From Monosiga brevicollis MX1 (taxonomy: Eukaryota; Opisthokonta; Choanoflagellata; Craspedida; Salpingoecidae), in NCBI RefSeq assembly GCF_000002865.3, contig NW_001865065.1, forward strand, positions 422,812 to 486,811: a stretch of 64,000 nucleotides of DNA, read 5' to 3'. The notes beneath the pieces were generated by a model. That model was not told the origin of the DNA, did not search any database, and saw nothing but the letters and a program-made list of their open reading frames with translations. Position numbers and translations under genes: made by a program. This document shows positions 37,382 through 47,880 of this stretch, piece after piece (within the stretch, counting starts at the first letter, position 1; every line of letters starts with the position of its first letter).

Positions 37382-38044
37382 CGACAAGCAAGTGACGCTT
37401 TGGGGCGCCCGGAACCAAGCACCGCGGAGTCTCGGCGCGTGTAACAAAAGTTGGCGTATCGAATACGACCTTTTGCGCATTGAGCAGCATGCTGCGCGTG
37501 CTGCCGAAGCGGCTTGTAGCCGCGGGGGGTGATGTGTGCCAAGACTTGCTGCGCAAGTCGAGTTGTCGAGTGAATAGACTAGTAAATCTAGAGCTAAATC
37601 ATCCAAGCACACTAAAAATTTATTATGAAGCACAACATTTTACTAGATTTTATGCTTTTTTCGCCCCTTTGCAGAGAGTAGGAGGAAAAAGCAAGCCGTT
37701 TTGCCGTGCCCATGCCACCGGTTGACATGTATAGATCTTGCCACAAGGCCGCCGACCTTGAATTGACATGTAAATCAAAACCATGTTGGTGTCGGAGTCG
37801 ACGAGTAAAAGGGAGAGCACAAATTCAAAGAAAAAAAAGGGAAGATTATTCATGAGGAGCTACAGGTTCGGCATTCATACAATAAACGTCGAAACAGGAG
37901 CCTCTGAAACAGCCCTTAGCCTGAGAAGAGCTCAAGCCCACATCAGCTCGGAGCTCGATATCACAGCCCCCGCCAAGTCCACCCAGTCGCTCGATCCTCA
38001 CCTCCATAACGTCCAATACACCATAACAACAGCCCCATACGTTT

Positions 38045-38047
<3 letters not shown>

Positions 38048-38083
<36 letters not shown>
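38048..38083 (+). repeat. GT repeat on left edge of assembly gap
   Basis: About 18 GT units followed by a short CAAAA and then N. After the gap the plus strand carries CA rather than GT units. Confidence 0.95.
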
Positions 38084-38087
38084 AAAA

Positions 38088-38223
38088 NNNNNNNNNNNNN
38101 NNNNNNNNNNNNNNNNNNNNNNNNNNNNNNNNNNNNNNNNNNNNNNNNNNNNNNNNNNNNNNNNNNNNNNNNNNNNNNNNNNNNNNNNNNNNNNNNNNNN
38201 NNNNNNNNNNNNNNNNNNNNNNN
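38088..38223. other. Assembly gap (136 N)
   Basis: Unresolved bases between a GT array and a CA array; another single N is at 38235. True length and content are unknown. Confidence 1.
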
Positions 38224-38476
38224 CACACACACACNACACACGCATAAAAGCGCGAGAGGAAACGGCAGCGTCGCAACAATATAGGAGGTGGTCAAGGACG
38301 GACAGTGGTGGTGAGAGAAGTGGGGTTGAGTCAAGTATCGGAGCAACGAGGCGCTTGAGCTTGTCCTTGGTGCTGTGTTAGTGTTGGTACGCGGTTGCTG
38401 AGATCCGCGGCAGAGTAGCTCCGACGCACGCCAATAAGGCTGGTTTGAACTCGGGTGAGAGATCTGACCGGACGTC

Positions 38477-40474
38477 ATGGCGAGCGGTCGGCGCTGGGCG
38501 CTGCCGGCACTTCTTCTTCTGCTGGTGTCTTTGAAAGCCATCGCTGGCACATCGGTACAAACCTGTGCCGACGGCGTCAGTCAATGCCCAGCTGGAGGAA
38601 GCTGCTGTGCGCTGGCCGATGGTCATTATGGCTGCTGCGCGACATCTTCAGGAGGTTTGTTGAGCCGCAAATCCTTGTTGCGCCTTGCGCTTGATCCCTT
38701 TGGTGCCATTGCCACTGATGTAGTGCATGTCCTTGACCCACCGGGACGTATCTCGCCGCCACAGTATGCTGCGCGGGCAGTGCGACCTGCTGTCCCTCAG
38801 GCTACACTTGCCACGCCACGGATGGATCATGCTTGGCTAACAACGTGACGGCTCACCCATATCAGCCATGGACCCCCCAGTGGAACCTGTGTGAGGGACC
38901 TTTGCCTGTTTATCGCCTGCCCAAGGTGGTAGATGACCTCAACTTTCTTTACTACAGTTCCCGAGGCCACATTGAGACCCCACAAACTGAGACTGACCCC
39001 GAGATGGCCGTGATCGTCGTCCACGGAGCTTCCCGCAATGCCGACGAGTACTTTTGCACCATGCTCAAGGCAGCGCAACTGCAGACATCCATTGACCCCC
39101 ATCGGGTTCACGTCATTGCTCCCTGGTTCACAGAGCCGCAAGATGGCGTGGCCAGTGGTACGACCGCTGAGAGCAGGCCCGAACCTCCCCACTTGCTTTT
39201 TTGCATCGCCTTGGCTCTGACCAAGCCGCTTGGCTCTGTGTCTCATCTCTACACCGCCTGTCTCCTGATGTCGGGGTTGTATGGTCAAAACGAATAGATG
39301 TTGTTGTTTGGAATGGCAGCGACCCGAATGGTCCCTGGCGCGCCGGCCTGCAAAGCCTGCCCTCGCCGCAAAACCACACCATCAGCTCCTATGCCATTCT
39401 GGATCGACTCGTGGATACCTTTGCCAACCGTACTGTATGTTTTCTCCACCATTATACTGTGCACCCAGTCGCAATTTCGGGCTGCGGTGAGGCGTGTCTG
39501 ATTTTATTGCCCTGGCGCTATGTTTACCTTCGCCTTTTGTAGCTGTTTCCAAGCCTCCGGCAGATTGCTATCCTGGGTCACTCAAGCGGCGGCCAAACGG
39601 TGCAACGTTACGCATTTTCGCACGCATTTGCCCAAAGCACCGTGCCCGTCCGATTTGTTGTGGCCAACCCGTCCTCCTACGTCTACCTGGATGGTCGGCG
39701 CTGGAACGCAAACGGCACCAAGCTAGCGGTACGGCTTCCATTTGTGATTGGTGCTGCACTTGGGCTGACTTAACTCCATACGCATCGTCCTTGCTCTCCT
39801 CAACCAGCACCCTCACTTGGTATCAACCCTGGGCTTTTGTTTTTCTCCAGACACCTTCTTCGGATCAGCAGCAAGCCTGCCCAAGTTACAATGCCTGGGA
39901 ATGGGGCCTGGGTTCGGACTTGCCTCCTTATCTGGAGCGGGCTTCCGGCATTGACTCGCTCATCTCACGTTACCCACAACTGGACGTGGCCTATCTGGCC
40001 GGGCAAAATGACACGTGCAACGAGGACCGCGAGCCGGGCTGCACGTCCCACGGCCTAGAGAAGACATGCGCTGATATGTTTGAGGGTTGGATGCGCCTGA
40101 ACCGCGCTCAGCAGTACTTTGCCTACCTGCGCGCCTACTTTGGCAAGGAGGTGCACAGCTTTCATGCCATTCCCAATGCCGCTCACGACCACACCCTCAT
40201 CTTCGAGAGCCCGATCGCATTGTCTTTGGTCTTTGCCCTGCCTGATGTACCAAGCACAACTTCCGGCCCATCTGACAAGCATCCTTCAAATAGGAATGGC
40301 ATGTACATTGGGGTGGGTCTCGTGGGTTTGGTCGCCATCTTTGCAGGTGTGGCCGTGTGGCGCTGGTCCCATTCCCGCCGCCTTGGCAGGCGTGTTTCCA
40401 TAGATGACGCTCGCGGCCCTTACACGCCTCTGAACGCGCCTCTTAACGAGGATGACGACATGTTTGGGCGTTAA
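38477..40474 (+). CDS. Granulin-domain plus alpha/beta-hydrolase type I membrane protein, 5 exons
   Basis: Exons 38477-38654, 38765-39157, 39298-39434, 39543-39728 and 39851-40474 join to 505 residues. It begins with a signal peptide (ALPALLLLLVSLKAIAG). A complete granulin module follows, with exactly 12 cysteines in the family pattern, four of them as CC pairs in a row (SCCALADGHYGCC, then GVCCAGSATCCPSGYTC). The luminal body is an alpha/beta hydrolase: strand VIVVHGAS, nucleophile elbow LGHSSGG (Ser about 250), a conserved ANPSSYVYLDG, an acid candidate in AGQND (about 352), and a histidine candidate in NAAHDHTL. A transmembrane helix (MYIGVGLVGLVAIFAGVAVW) and a short basic then acidic tail end the protein. 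Substrate is unknown. Granulins act as secreted growth-factor-like modules in animals; their tethering to a hydrolase here is unusual. The granulin is split by an intron. Confidence 0.85.
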
Positions 40475-40725
40475 GTAGTGGTTTGAGTAGAGGCCCTGTG
40501 CCGTGGTGGCGTCGTGTGTCAAACCCGATTGCATTCAACACGAGGGCACTGATAATTCATCCTTTACATGTCTATTGATTTTACTCACCAATGGGCTCGG
40601 GCTGCAACAGCCATCTTACTCGTATAATCATACTCACATGTCAAAAACAAGAACAAAAATATCATAACAAACCAGCAAGTCCTGGCAACTATTGCCATCT
40701 CATGGCAGCTCTCGGGGGTCGATTG

Positions 40726-41709
40726 CTAGGCTTGTTTGAGGTGACCGTGAAGCTCGATCCGGTCATAGGGAGTTGCTGGTTGATATGGGCCATCGTAGTT
40801 GCAGAGCTGCAACCACTGCGAGGTGACCTCAAAGCCGTAGGTGCCTTTGAGCTCGGCCACCTCTGGTCGCCCAGAGGGGCCGGCGTCAACCCAGCGCAGC
40901 CCTGGGGTTTGAATGGCACGCTGAACGCCGGCACGAAGCACGGCAAACCACAGGAGGCAGCGGGGATCACTGCAGTAGAACCACATGAGACGCAAAGTGT
41001 CTCCTTTAACGACAGAGTGGCCCAGAGCGACAGGCCGTTCCTGAAAAGCTGAAAGCCCAGGTGCTGCTGCCACGTCTGCTGCTGTTGCTGCTCCCGTGCT
41101 CTCAGGTGCATTGGTCAGGGGTGCTGTTGCGTGGGCAGTGCGATGGTGTAGGCCATTTGGACCCTCGGCAACTACAGAGGTGGTGGGGTCTGGTGAGCGG
41201 GCCTCGATCTGGCTACTACAACTTGGCTTGACCGTGGCATAGTAAACATCAACCTGGCCTGGCATGGCGCGACAAATGAGGAAGCGAAAAACGCCGATAA
41301 GCAGCGCGATAGGGGTGCTGTAGTGGCGCTGTTGGTGGGCGATCACGATCTGGAGATGTGCCCAGCCAAGGCGATTAGCAGGCAGCGTTTCGACGCGAAG
41401 TCCATTTTTGATGAAGCTCTTATCGACTTGCTTCAAGAGTGTGGTGCGGGGCGACCGTGCCAGCGGCCGAGCCCAGGCTGTCCAATCAGCAAAGCCGGTT
41501 GTGTCCAAAATCGCGTGCGCTCGCGGCTGGCGTCTTCGGCGCAAGCCTAGTGGGCCTGCGTTGATGCGAGGCTCAAGCCAGGCTCGCGGCAGACAAGGAG
41601 CCAGGGCCAATAGCAAACCCGCACCGGCAATGGGCAAACAGACCAGCGTCACGGCTGATCCCACCCACCAGGCGACGCACAACACGGACGGTGTCACCGT
41701 GTCCGCCAT
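40726..41709 (-). CDS. Uncharacterised protein with N-terminal membrane segment, single exon
   Basis: An uninterrupted 327-residue frame from the ATG at 41709 to the TAG at 40726. The N-terminus holds one or two hydrophobic spans (VLCVAWWVGSAVTLVCLPIA, then GAGLLLALAP) and a basic patch (LRRRRQPRAH), suggesting a membrane anchor. The body has GFADWTAWARPLARSP near the start and, near the end, GDTLRLMWFYCSDPRCLLWF and LRWVDAGPSGRPEVAELK. The latter resembles the closing part of GNAT-fold or FemAB-like acyltransferases, but I cannot name a family. It is convergent with the granulin-hydrolase gene (252 nt between stops). A GA/CT minisatellite lies about 210 nt upstream. Confidence 0.65.
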   Translation of the reverse strand: MADTVTPSVLCVAWWVGSAVTLVCLPIAGAGLLLALAPCLPRAWLEPRINAGPLGLRRRRQPRAHAILDTTGFADWTAWARPLARSPRTTLLKQVDKSFIKNGLRVETLPANRLGWAHLQIVIAHQQRHYSTPIALLIGVFRFLICRAMPGQVDVYYATVKPSCSSQIEARSPDPTTSVVAEGPNGLHHRTAHATAPLTNAPESTGAATAADVAAAPGLSAFQERPVALGHSVVKGDTLRLMWFYCSDPRCLLWFAVLRAGVQRAIQTPGLRWVDAGPSGRPEVAELKGTYGFEVTSQWLQLCNYDGPYQPATPYDRIELHGHLKQA

Positions 41710-42542
41710 GATCCCGGGTACCGTCGACGCGGAAAAAAAAAAGGGAAGCGGCAGCCAACGTGGTGCAGCCCAGGCTCTTCCTTCTGCAGATCCAAACTAA
41801 CAGCTCAACTACCAGCTGCTGGCCGATCAGAGAAGTTGAACTGCCAGCGATCGCCAGTAAAAACGCGGCTCCACGTCACATGTGCACGTGTGGTTGAATT
41901 GCACAAAAAGTTCAGATGAGAGAGAGAGATGAGAGAGATTTGAGAGATTCGAGAGATTCGAGAGATGAGAGATGAGAGAGATTCGAGAGATGAGGAAAGA
42001 TGAGAGAGAGATTCGAGAGATTCGAGAGATACGAGAGCTTGAGAGACGCTGTGCGTGAACAAGGGGCATAACCGGATGTGTCGTAACGACGTGCCAACAT
42101 CGGGTAGAGGGTACGGCAGAGAAGTGGTGCTTGTCGTGATTGTCTGAGGGCACATGGTCTCAGGGATGGTTCTTGCTGGGATTTGGTTGTGGACAGGGAG
42201 GATCAGGTCTTTATGTCGGGGGATTGATTCAAATAAGATCGTCGTGGTTGTGGCAACACCACGAAGGGCTCAGCGTGGGTGTCGCTCACACTCTCTTGGC
42301 CCGATGTACGGCACGGGAGCAGGGGTCGGTCAGTTATGATCCGTGGAAACACAAAACTCGGCGCTGAAAAGCTGCGCTACTCGGCAAACATGCAGGTTTC
42401 AGCGCCGTTCACAAAAAAAAGAAACGTGGCGGTAAAACAGTCAGGTCGGTCAAGAGGAAGCGGCGAGGACGAGGGGCCGATTCACTCTTGGTCAGGGTGT
42501 GTGGTCTAGGCTAAGCAGGGCAATTGTTGCGGCAGGGTGTGT
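41710..42542. other. Spacer between unknown gene and exostosin gene
   Basis: Both flanking genes are on the minus strand. A purine-rich minisatellite fills about 41916-42046. No gene seen. Confidence 0.55.
41916..42046 (+). repeat. GAGAGATTC / GAGATGAGA minisatellite
   Basis: Irregular tandem units of about 9 nt (GAGAGATTC) mixed with GAGATGAGA. It is CT-rich on the sense strand of the minus-strand gene that starts at 41709. Confidence 0.9.
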
Positions 42543-44002
42543 TTAGGGTTGATAGCGGCTATACCCCCACAGGTCTTCGAGGCCAGAGCGGTCCTCGTTG
42601 AGGGCGGCAAGCGCATACTGCAATCCAGGGGCGCCATTGCACTTGGCATGGGTGAGGTGTATCGCGGCATCACGCATGCGGAGGCGCTGCTGGTGCAGCT
42701 CATCCTCGGTCTTTTGGGCCAAGTCGCGGAGCAAGCGCTTGAAGCCGGCAACTTTTGTATTACGCATGTAGGTTTCCGACCAATTCCAGTACTCGACGTG
42801 GCGGACGTACGGGGTCGGCCGCATACGATTGGTGACGATGGGGATACAGCCGGCGCGCATGGCGTCAAAGAAGCGCGTGTCACAGTTGGTGTCGCCGCGC
42901 GGGGTCGGGCAGTACTCGCACTGGGAGTAGACCACGGCCGATTCGCTAGACCGAAAGTGGCCGTTGGTGAGCTCGCTACGAGAGGAGCGGCAGTTGGCCA
43001 GGACAAAACTGTCATCTCGCCCACTGAGCGCCTCAGCCACCATGCTACGTTCGTCATTCAACAGGGTGCCCTGAAAGCAGAAGCGAAAAGGGCGCTTCCA
43101 ATTTCGGTCAAAGGGGGCATCGAAGACGGCAAAGTCCAACGGGAACTGAGGCAGCACGATGTGGTTTTGAAATTCAAGGCGCGTCTTCAGTGCCTTGAGT
43201 TCGCTCTGTTGCATGTTCTTAATGTCGGGCGAGAGAAATTTGACATCGGGGTGGTCGTGCAAAAGTTGGCGCATGGGCTTTCGGAAATTAGTGCGCGCCG
43301 GGAAAGGCCGGCGGCTGACGGTGAAGAGCTTGGCGCGCGGGTTGCGGGCCTGAAGCGGCTTCATGGCACGCACGGCACGGCTAAAGTCGGCACGAGAGTT
43401 GTGCTCGCACTCGTCGTGGCACTCGGCTGGAAAGGGGATGAGAATGTAATCGGCTTGTTCAACGTCGGTGACAAGGGTCCCGGTCATGTTGTTGCGGACC
43501 TGGCTGTAAACGATGAATTCTTCACAGTCTCCGCACCTGATACCCAGGGCGTCGTCCATTTCTTGGTCCGCCACGTAGATGCGCGGAACGAGAACGCGGG
43601 GGTGGATGCGGGTGCAGTTTTGTGGGCCCAAATCAATGTCATCAACGTCCAGTTCGTCGAGCTCATGTATCGCGGGTGTGCAAACCAACCGGTCCACCTG
43701 TAGTCGCATCCATTCAATCAGGGGCAAGAACTTAATGTTGCCGCGCAAGCCCATGGTGACCACGATCATGCTCAGCGTGAAGGCGACAAAGTATAGCACA
43801 AGATGCCGAGGCTTGGTCTTGGCCAGGTGCTTGAGCACCCAGCTCCTATCAACAGGCGTCAGAGGCAACACCGCACCGTTGGCCCAAAACCAGGTGAGAC
43901 AGGAAGACGTGTCCGAGCAAGAAGGTCAAGCAAGGCCCGGGGCAACAACTAGTACAGGAGTGAGCTGTTGGACAAGAAGTCTTACCTTGCCCGAGCATAC
44001 AT
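42543..44002 (-). CDS. Exostosin-family (GT47) glycosyltransferase, type II membrane protein, 2 exons
   Basis: Exons 44002-43986 (17 nt, MYARA plus part of a codon) and 43845-42543 join in frame to 439 residues. A single N-terminal hydrophobic span (LVLYFVAFTLSMIVVTMG) gives the type II Golgi topology usual for the family. The C-terminal catalytic part shows the exostosin signature CPTPRGDTNCDTRFFDAMRA followed by GCIPIVTNRM, where family members bind the nucleotide sugar. Preceding blocks are ADYILIPFPAECH and RPFRFCFQGTLLNDE. GT47 members transfer GlcA, Gal, Xyl or Ara; which sugar is used here cannot be told. The acidic stem DELDVDDIDLG is not proof of a DXD metal motif. The long open frame on the opposite strand (42537-43703) is its antisense shadow. 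Confidence 0.85.
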
Positions 44003-44344
44003 GGCGCCGAGGCAGCCGATGCTCTGTTTGACAAACCGCTTCCCCAGGATATTTATTGTGCAAACACCTATCCAGCCTTATCTAAGGCCCAGCGTCGGCC
44101 ACCAGCAACCACCAGCCAGCGTCCCCACCAAGCCTGCCTCAAGGCCTCCGCCGCTCACCGCTCGTCGCGCTCATCAACATCCAACATCAGCAGACAGAGA
44201 CGTGGAGGAGAAGTTTGAAAAATTCAAACCTCACTGTCTTCGCCAGCCAGCTCGCCAGGTTTATAATGTCATCCTTTATTTTTAGCTGACATTCACACAT
44301 TTTTATGATCTGACATTTTTCAAAGGGCTGTTTTGCTTGCATAG

Positions 44345-44376
44345 ACTCCCGCACACACGCAGACACACACAGACAC

Positions 44377-44407
<31 letters not shown>

Positions 44408-44460
44408 CACACACACACACACAGACACACAGACACACATACACAGACACACATACAGCC
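44345..44460 (+). repeat. ACAC / ACAG simple repeat
   Basis: CA and GACA units (CAGACAGACAGA, then CACACA, then ACACAGACAC) in the spacer upstream of the exostosin gene. Confidence 0.95.
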
Positions 44461-44971
44461 AGACAGGCACACGAGGAAAAAAAAGCATCACTCCCGCGTC
44501 GCTCCATTGCACTTTGAATTCTCTCACTTGACTCAACTGTTTGGCGCAAATGATCAATCATCTGAAAGTAGCGCTAATCAAAACGTGGGATTGGGAAACT
44601 AAACGTGGGATTCAAGTTTTATACCGAACAATTCGTCCATTTCATCCCTACTAACCTGAGATGGCGCCCCATACAGTTTGATGCAGATGGCTGGTGTTCG
44701 GGTTGAGATGAAAAAGCAGCCTGGGTACACTTGGCGTTTGGCACACCATCGACCCCGGCTGGGCATGCACCATTTGCTATAACAGAAAGAAAAAAAAAAG
44801 GCAGGCAGGCATGAACGTCAACCCAGAGCACCACACGCACAGCCTGATTGAAGGGTGGGGCAGCGGTAGTACGAACCGGGGCGTTTCCCGATAATATGTC
44901 CTAAATGTAAAACATGGTGACAGCATCATCCCATCTGTTATACTCTCACTTAACCCTGCGTTCGTTGCTCA

Positions 44972-45054
44972 TTTCAATTTCATCGATACCCTGAATGCGC
45001 GAGGTTGATATACGAAATGCGCTAGGTTCAATTTCATCGATACCCTAAATGCGC
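44972..45054 (+). repeat. Direct repeat pair containing TTTCATCGATACCCT
   Basis: Two copies of a 28-nt sequence ending in AATGCGC, about 55 nt apart start to start, differ at one position. Each holds the palindrome ATCGAT. A third partial AAATGCGCTAGG lies between them. They lie about 340-420 nt upstream of the 45395 start codon. Confidence 0.85.
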
Positions 45055-45394
45055 TCCCGATGGGCACACCATCTTCATGCGTGTGGTCAAACAATGGTGG
45101 TGCTTTCCAAGTTGGCGTCTGACCCTTCACGTGGCTAGGCCGTCAAAATGCGAGATGCGGCGGTTGTACACAAGGCAGCGCATTACCTTTCTGCGTCTCT
45201 GCGCTGTGCCTTCCCCACCACCAACGAAGCTCCCCATCAGAACAATGGCCCATAGTGGGCGGAGCCATCGCCTCACGCACCCCACCTAAATGCCCGCGTG
45301 GTCGAATGAATTACGGGCGAGGCAGCCACGGCAAGTTGCATTTTCCCCCCACGCCCTGTTCACTGAAGTTGGACTACTCGCCGCCACCGAAATC

Positions 45395-47024
45395 ATGTCC
45401 AAGGATAGCTTTGCCAGCACAATGAACAACCTCCAACAGAGCATTGTCTCATACGCTGCCGAGCGCGGTGTGGCCATCGTGTCGTCCCGCGGCAAAGCCT
45501 CCGTGCTTTTGAACAGCGCGAATGCGGTTCCATGGACTCCCAAGTACTCGGTCTTCCTCTTTGTCGTCGAGGGCAGCCAGGCATACATTGCCCTCAACAC
45601 GGTGGATGATGGCAGCTGCATTGCTTGCCGCTCCAGCGACCACAAGGTCTATACCTTTGACTTTGAGATCAAGGCTGAGTCTGGCTTTTCCACTGTCATC
45701 GGTGGTAGCAAGTGCAGCGGCGCCACCGTGGCTGACATGATGGACCAGGTTAGCAATAGTAATAAAAATCCTTGCGTCCATCAGATACATCCTCGAGCGC
45801 TCACTCACCCAGTTTGGTTTGTGCTTTGTCGTTCTCACGTGTTAGCTGGAGGCTGCCGATTTGAACATGACCTCTCCTCAAGGCTACGAGTTCAACACCC
45901 GCGTGTGCTTCGGCCTTAAGGGGGCTACCGGTATCGATTACTCTCTCGTCAACTTCAACGATTCGGCTGGTGGTCTTGGCCTCGAGCCTCGCACCCTCTC
46001 CTCTGAACTGAACTCCACTGCCATCAATGACCACATGCGTCGCGACTATCTTCACATGATCAGCAAGCCTCGCAGCCTCTGTCAATCTTCTAAGATTGTG
46101 AACCTCGATGATGCTCTCGTCGACACTATCAACACGTCGGCAGCCGATGCGCAAGGCGTTGTTCGCTCAGAATTTGAAGAGATGGGCGGCCAGACCAACA
46201 CGGAGCACGTGCTGAAGCTGCTGAACGTTGACCCCAAGGACGCCGTGGTGGTCAAGGAAATGACCTTTTACGACGGATCTGGTGTCCGCGTGCAAATGCG
46301 CAATGTTTTTGTCGGCATTGCCAACGGGAACTTGGTGTTTGCCTCCAAGATGGAGGAGCTTGAAATGAACGTCGATCACTTTGGTGCGCTTGATGTGAGC
46401 TTTGAGACAGACATGGCCGCTCGCAACACCAGCTGCATTAGCTCAGCCCGGGCGTGCTGCATCAAGTACAACCCCATCTCCCTGATTGCCGGTGCCATCG
46501 GTTCCTGCTTCAGCTTCTGCACCCGAAATGTTTGCGTTTGCTGCAAGCCCAGCCTGCCTATGTACACGCAAATCAAGGACCTCGACCAGCTCGGTGCCAC
46601 TCGCATTAGCACCAAGTCGATTGTCTCCACCCGTTACATGAGCACCAAGACGGTCGTTGCCACGTCCAAGGCTGAACAGTTTGGTCCTTGCTATGGTGTG
46701 CTCAAGTGCTGCAACCCTTGCTGCTGCTGCTGCAGCAAGAGCGAGTATCAGGTCACCTCTCGCTCCGTGGACAGTGCCACTGAGCGTGTGGCCCATATTG
46801 GTGTCTATAACGATGTCGTGCCCGGCTCCTATGAGGAGATGTCCGGTACTCTCCAGCTCATTTTTGCTCGTGGTGAGCGCGAGGATAAGGCTCTCGCTCT
46901 CATCCAGCGCCTCATGGACATGGCTGCCGACAATGCAAGCAATTTGGCTGAGGCCCGTCTCCAGATGCATGCCGCTCATGGTCCTACTCAGCACAAGGGA
47001 TGGTTCTCCAGCATCAGCGCCTAA
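45395..47024 (+). CDS. Cysteine-rich protein of unknown family, 2 exons
   Basis: Exons 45395-45748 and 45846-47024 join to 510 residues. I recognise no domain. The N-terminal part is globular-looking (YSVFLFVVEGSQAYIALNTV). The central part holds the cluster ARACCIKYNPISLIAGAIGS followed by CFSFCTRNVCVCCKP, and farther on CYGVLKCCNPCCCCCSKSEY. Such short-spaced cysteine runs next to hydrophobic residues look like palmitoylation clusters or metal-binding knots; neither can be decided from sequence. The C-terminus is helical (REDKALALIQRLMDMAAD). An in-frame upstream ATG near 45290 would add 35 residues; the internal ATG at 45395 is preferred for its context and the poor composition of the extension. 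Codon use is like its neighbours, so this is an ordinary expressed gene. Confidence 0.8.
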
Positions 47025-47880
47025 TTTTAATGTCAAACATCATCAGCTTGAGGCTGAGTCTTGCGTGTCGAGACCTTAGTTCCGAACGTCTTTGGTAGTG
47101 TTCACGGGTCGTGGCCCGTTTCATTCTTACTCCGTGATGCATGGAGACCAGCAGCATTATGTGCTTGAGTTTTGTCAACGGCATTAACAACCACACCACC
47201 AATAAAACCTTGTTCTCTGACACACGCTCTTGTCTGGTTGTTACAAGCCAAATTGAAGCATGCTACCCAATGCCCTGCTGCTACCTCCCTTCTTGGTCTA
47301 TCATTCGGGTCAGGCGCACGCTCCCATGACACTTGCCTGTCTTGATCCGGTACATACGGGTGGTACAAACCCCTCTTTTCTTTAAATAATAAGAAAGAAA
47401 GCATTACATGCTGACAATTTGAGTTGCCGCCAAAATTTAAATACGACCAACCATCCAATTTTTATTTTTTCCTCATTTTGAGTTGGCGACAACAGACGGT
47501 GACAACAGCAGGTTCGCGCTTAAGGTCAAGCTCCTGGGGGGCGGTTGTTGCTGTTGCGGTGCTTATTTTTTTCTTCTTCAGCCTTGGTCTCATCCGTTGC
47601 TTGAGCTTTGGTTAGCTTGTACGCTTGTGGGTTACGATGGCAACTCGTTTGTGCCAGTCTGCTGGTCTCCTCTGACACCTGTGTTCTCTGTCTGACTGCC
47701 CTCTGTATTCCGTCCTCACGTTGATGACCATTGTGCCCCTCCCTCCCTTGCAAACACTGCCTCTCTGGAACACTTGCTCGGGTCTTGCGGGCTGCCCAAC
47801 GCGCATTCGACGCCCAAACACAATGCTCTTTTGACATGTGTCTCGACGATCTAGGCTGCCGCAGGCGAGACGCCTTCAGC
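47025..47880. other. Spacer Cys-rich gene / kinesin-8
   Basis: Tandem spacer. T-rich runs at about 47456-47480 and 47563-47580. No CT array and no gene seen. Confidence 0.5.

Larger units (their letters stand above)
37382..38476. other. Spacer with assembly gap upstream of granulin-hydrolase gene
   Basis: AT-richer than its surroundings near 37560-37660. It contains a GT array (38048-38083), an N gap (38088-38223), and a CA array after the gap with one further N at 38235. No gene recognised. Confidence 0.6.
44003..45394. other. Divergent spacer, exostosin gene / Cys-rich gene
   Basis: It contains an ACAG/ACAC array (44345-44460), a 12-nt direct repeat AAACGTGGGATT at about 44580 and 44601, and a 28-nt direct repeat at about 44972 and 45027. 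No gene recognised. Confidence 0.55.

Noticed and set aside
41916-42046. Repeat array that might be taken for CRISPR
   Set aside because: Short irregular purine units without unique spacers or cas genes; a eukaryotic minisatellite.
42537-43703. 388-residue open frame on the plus strand
   Set aside because: It lies exactly antisense to the exostosin gene and has no family similarity; it results from GC-rich third codon positions.
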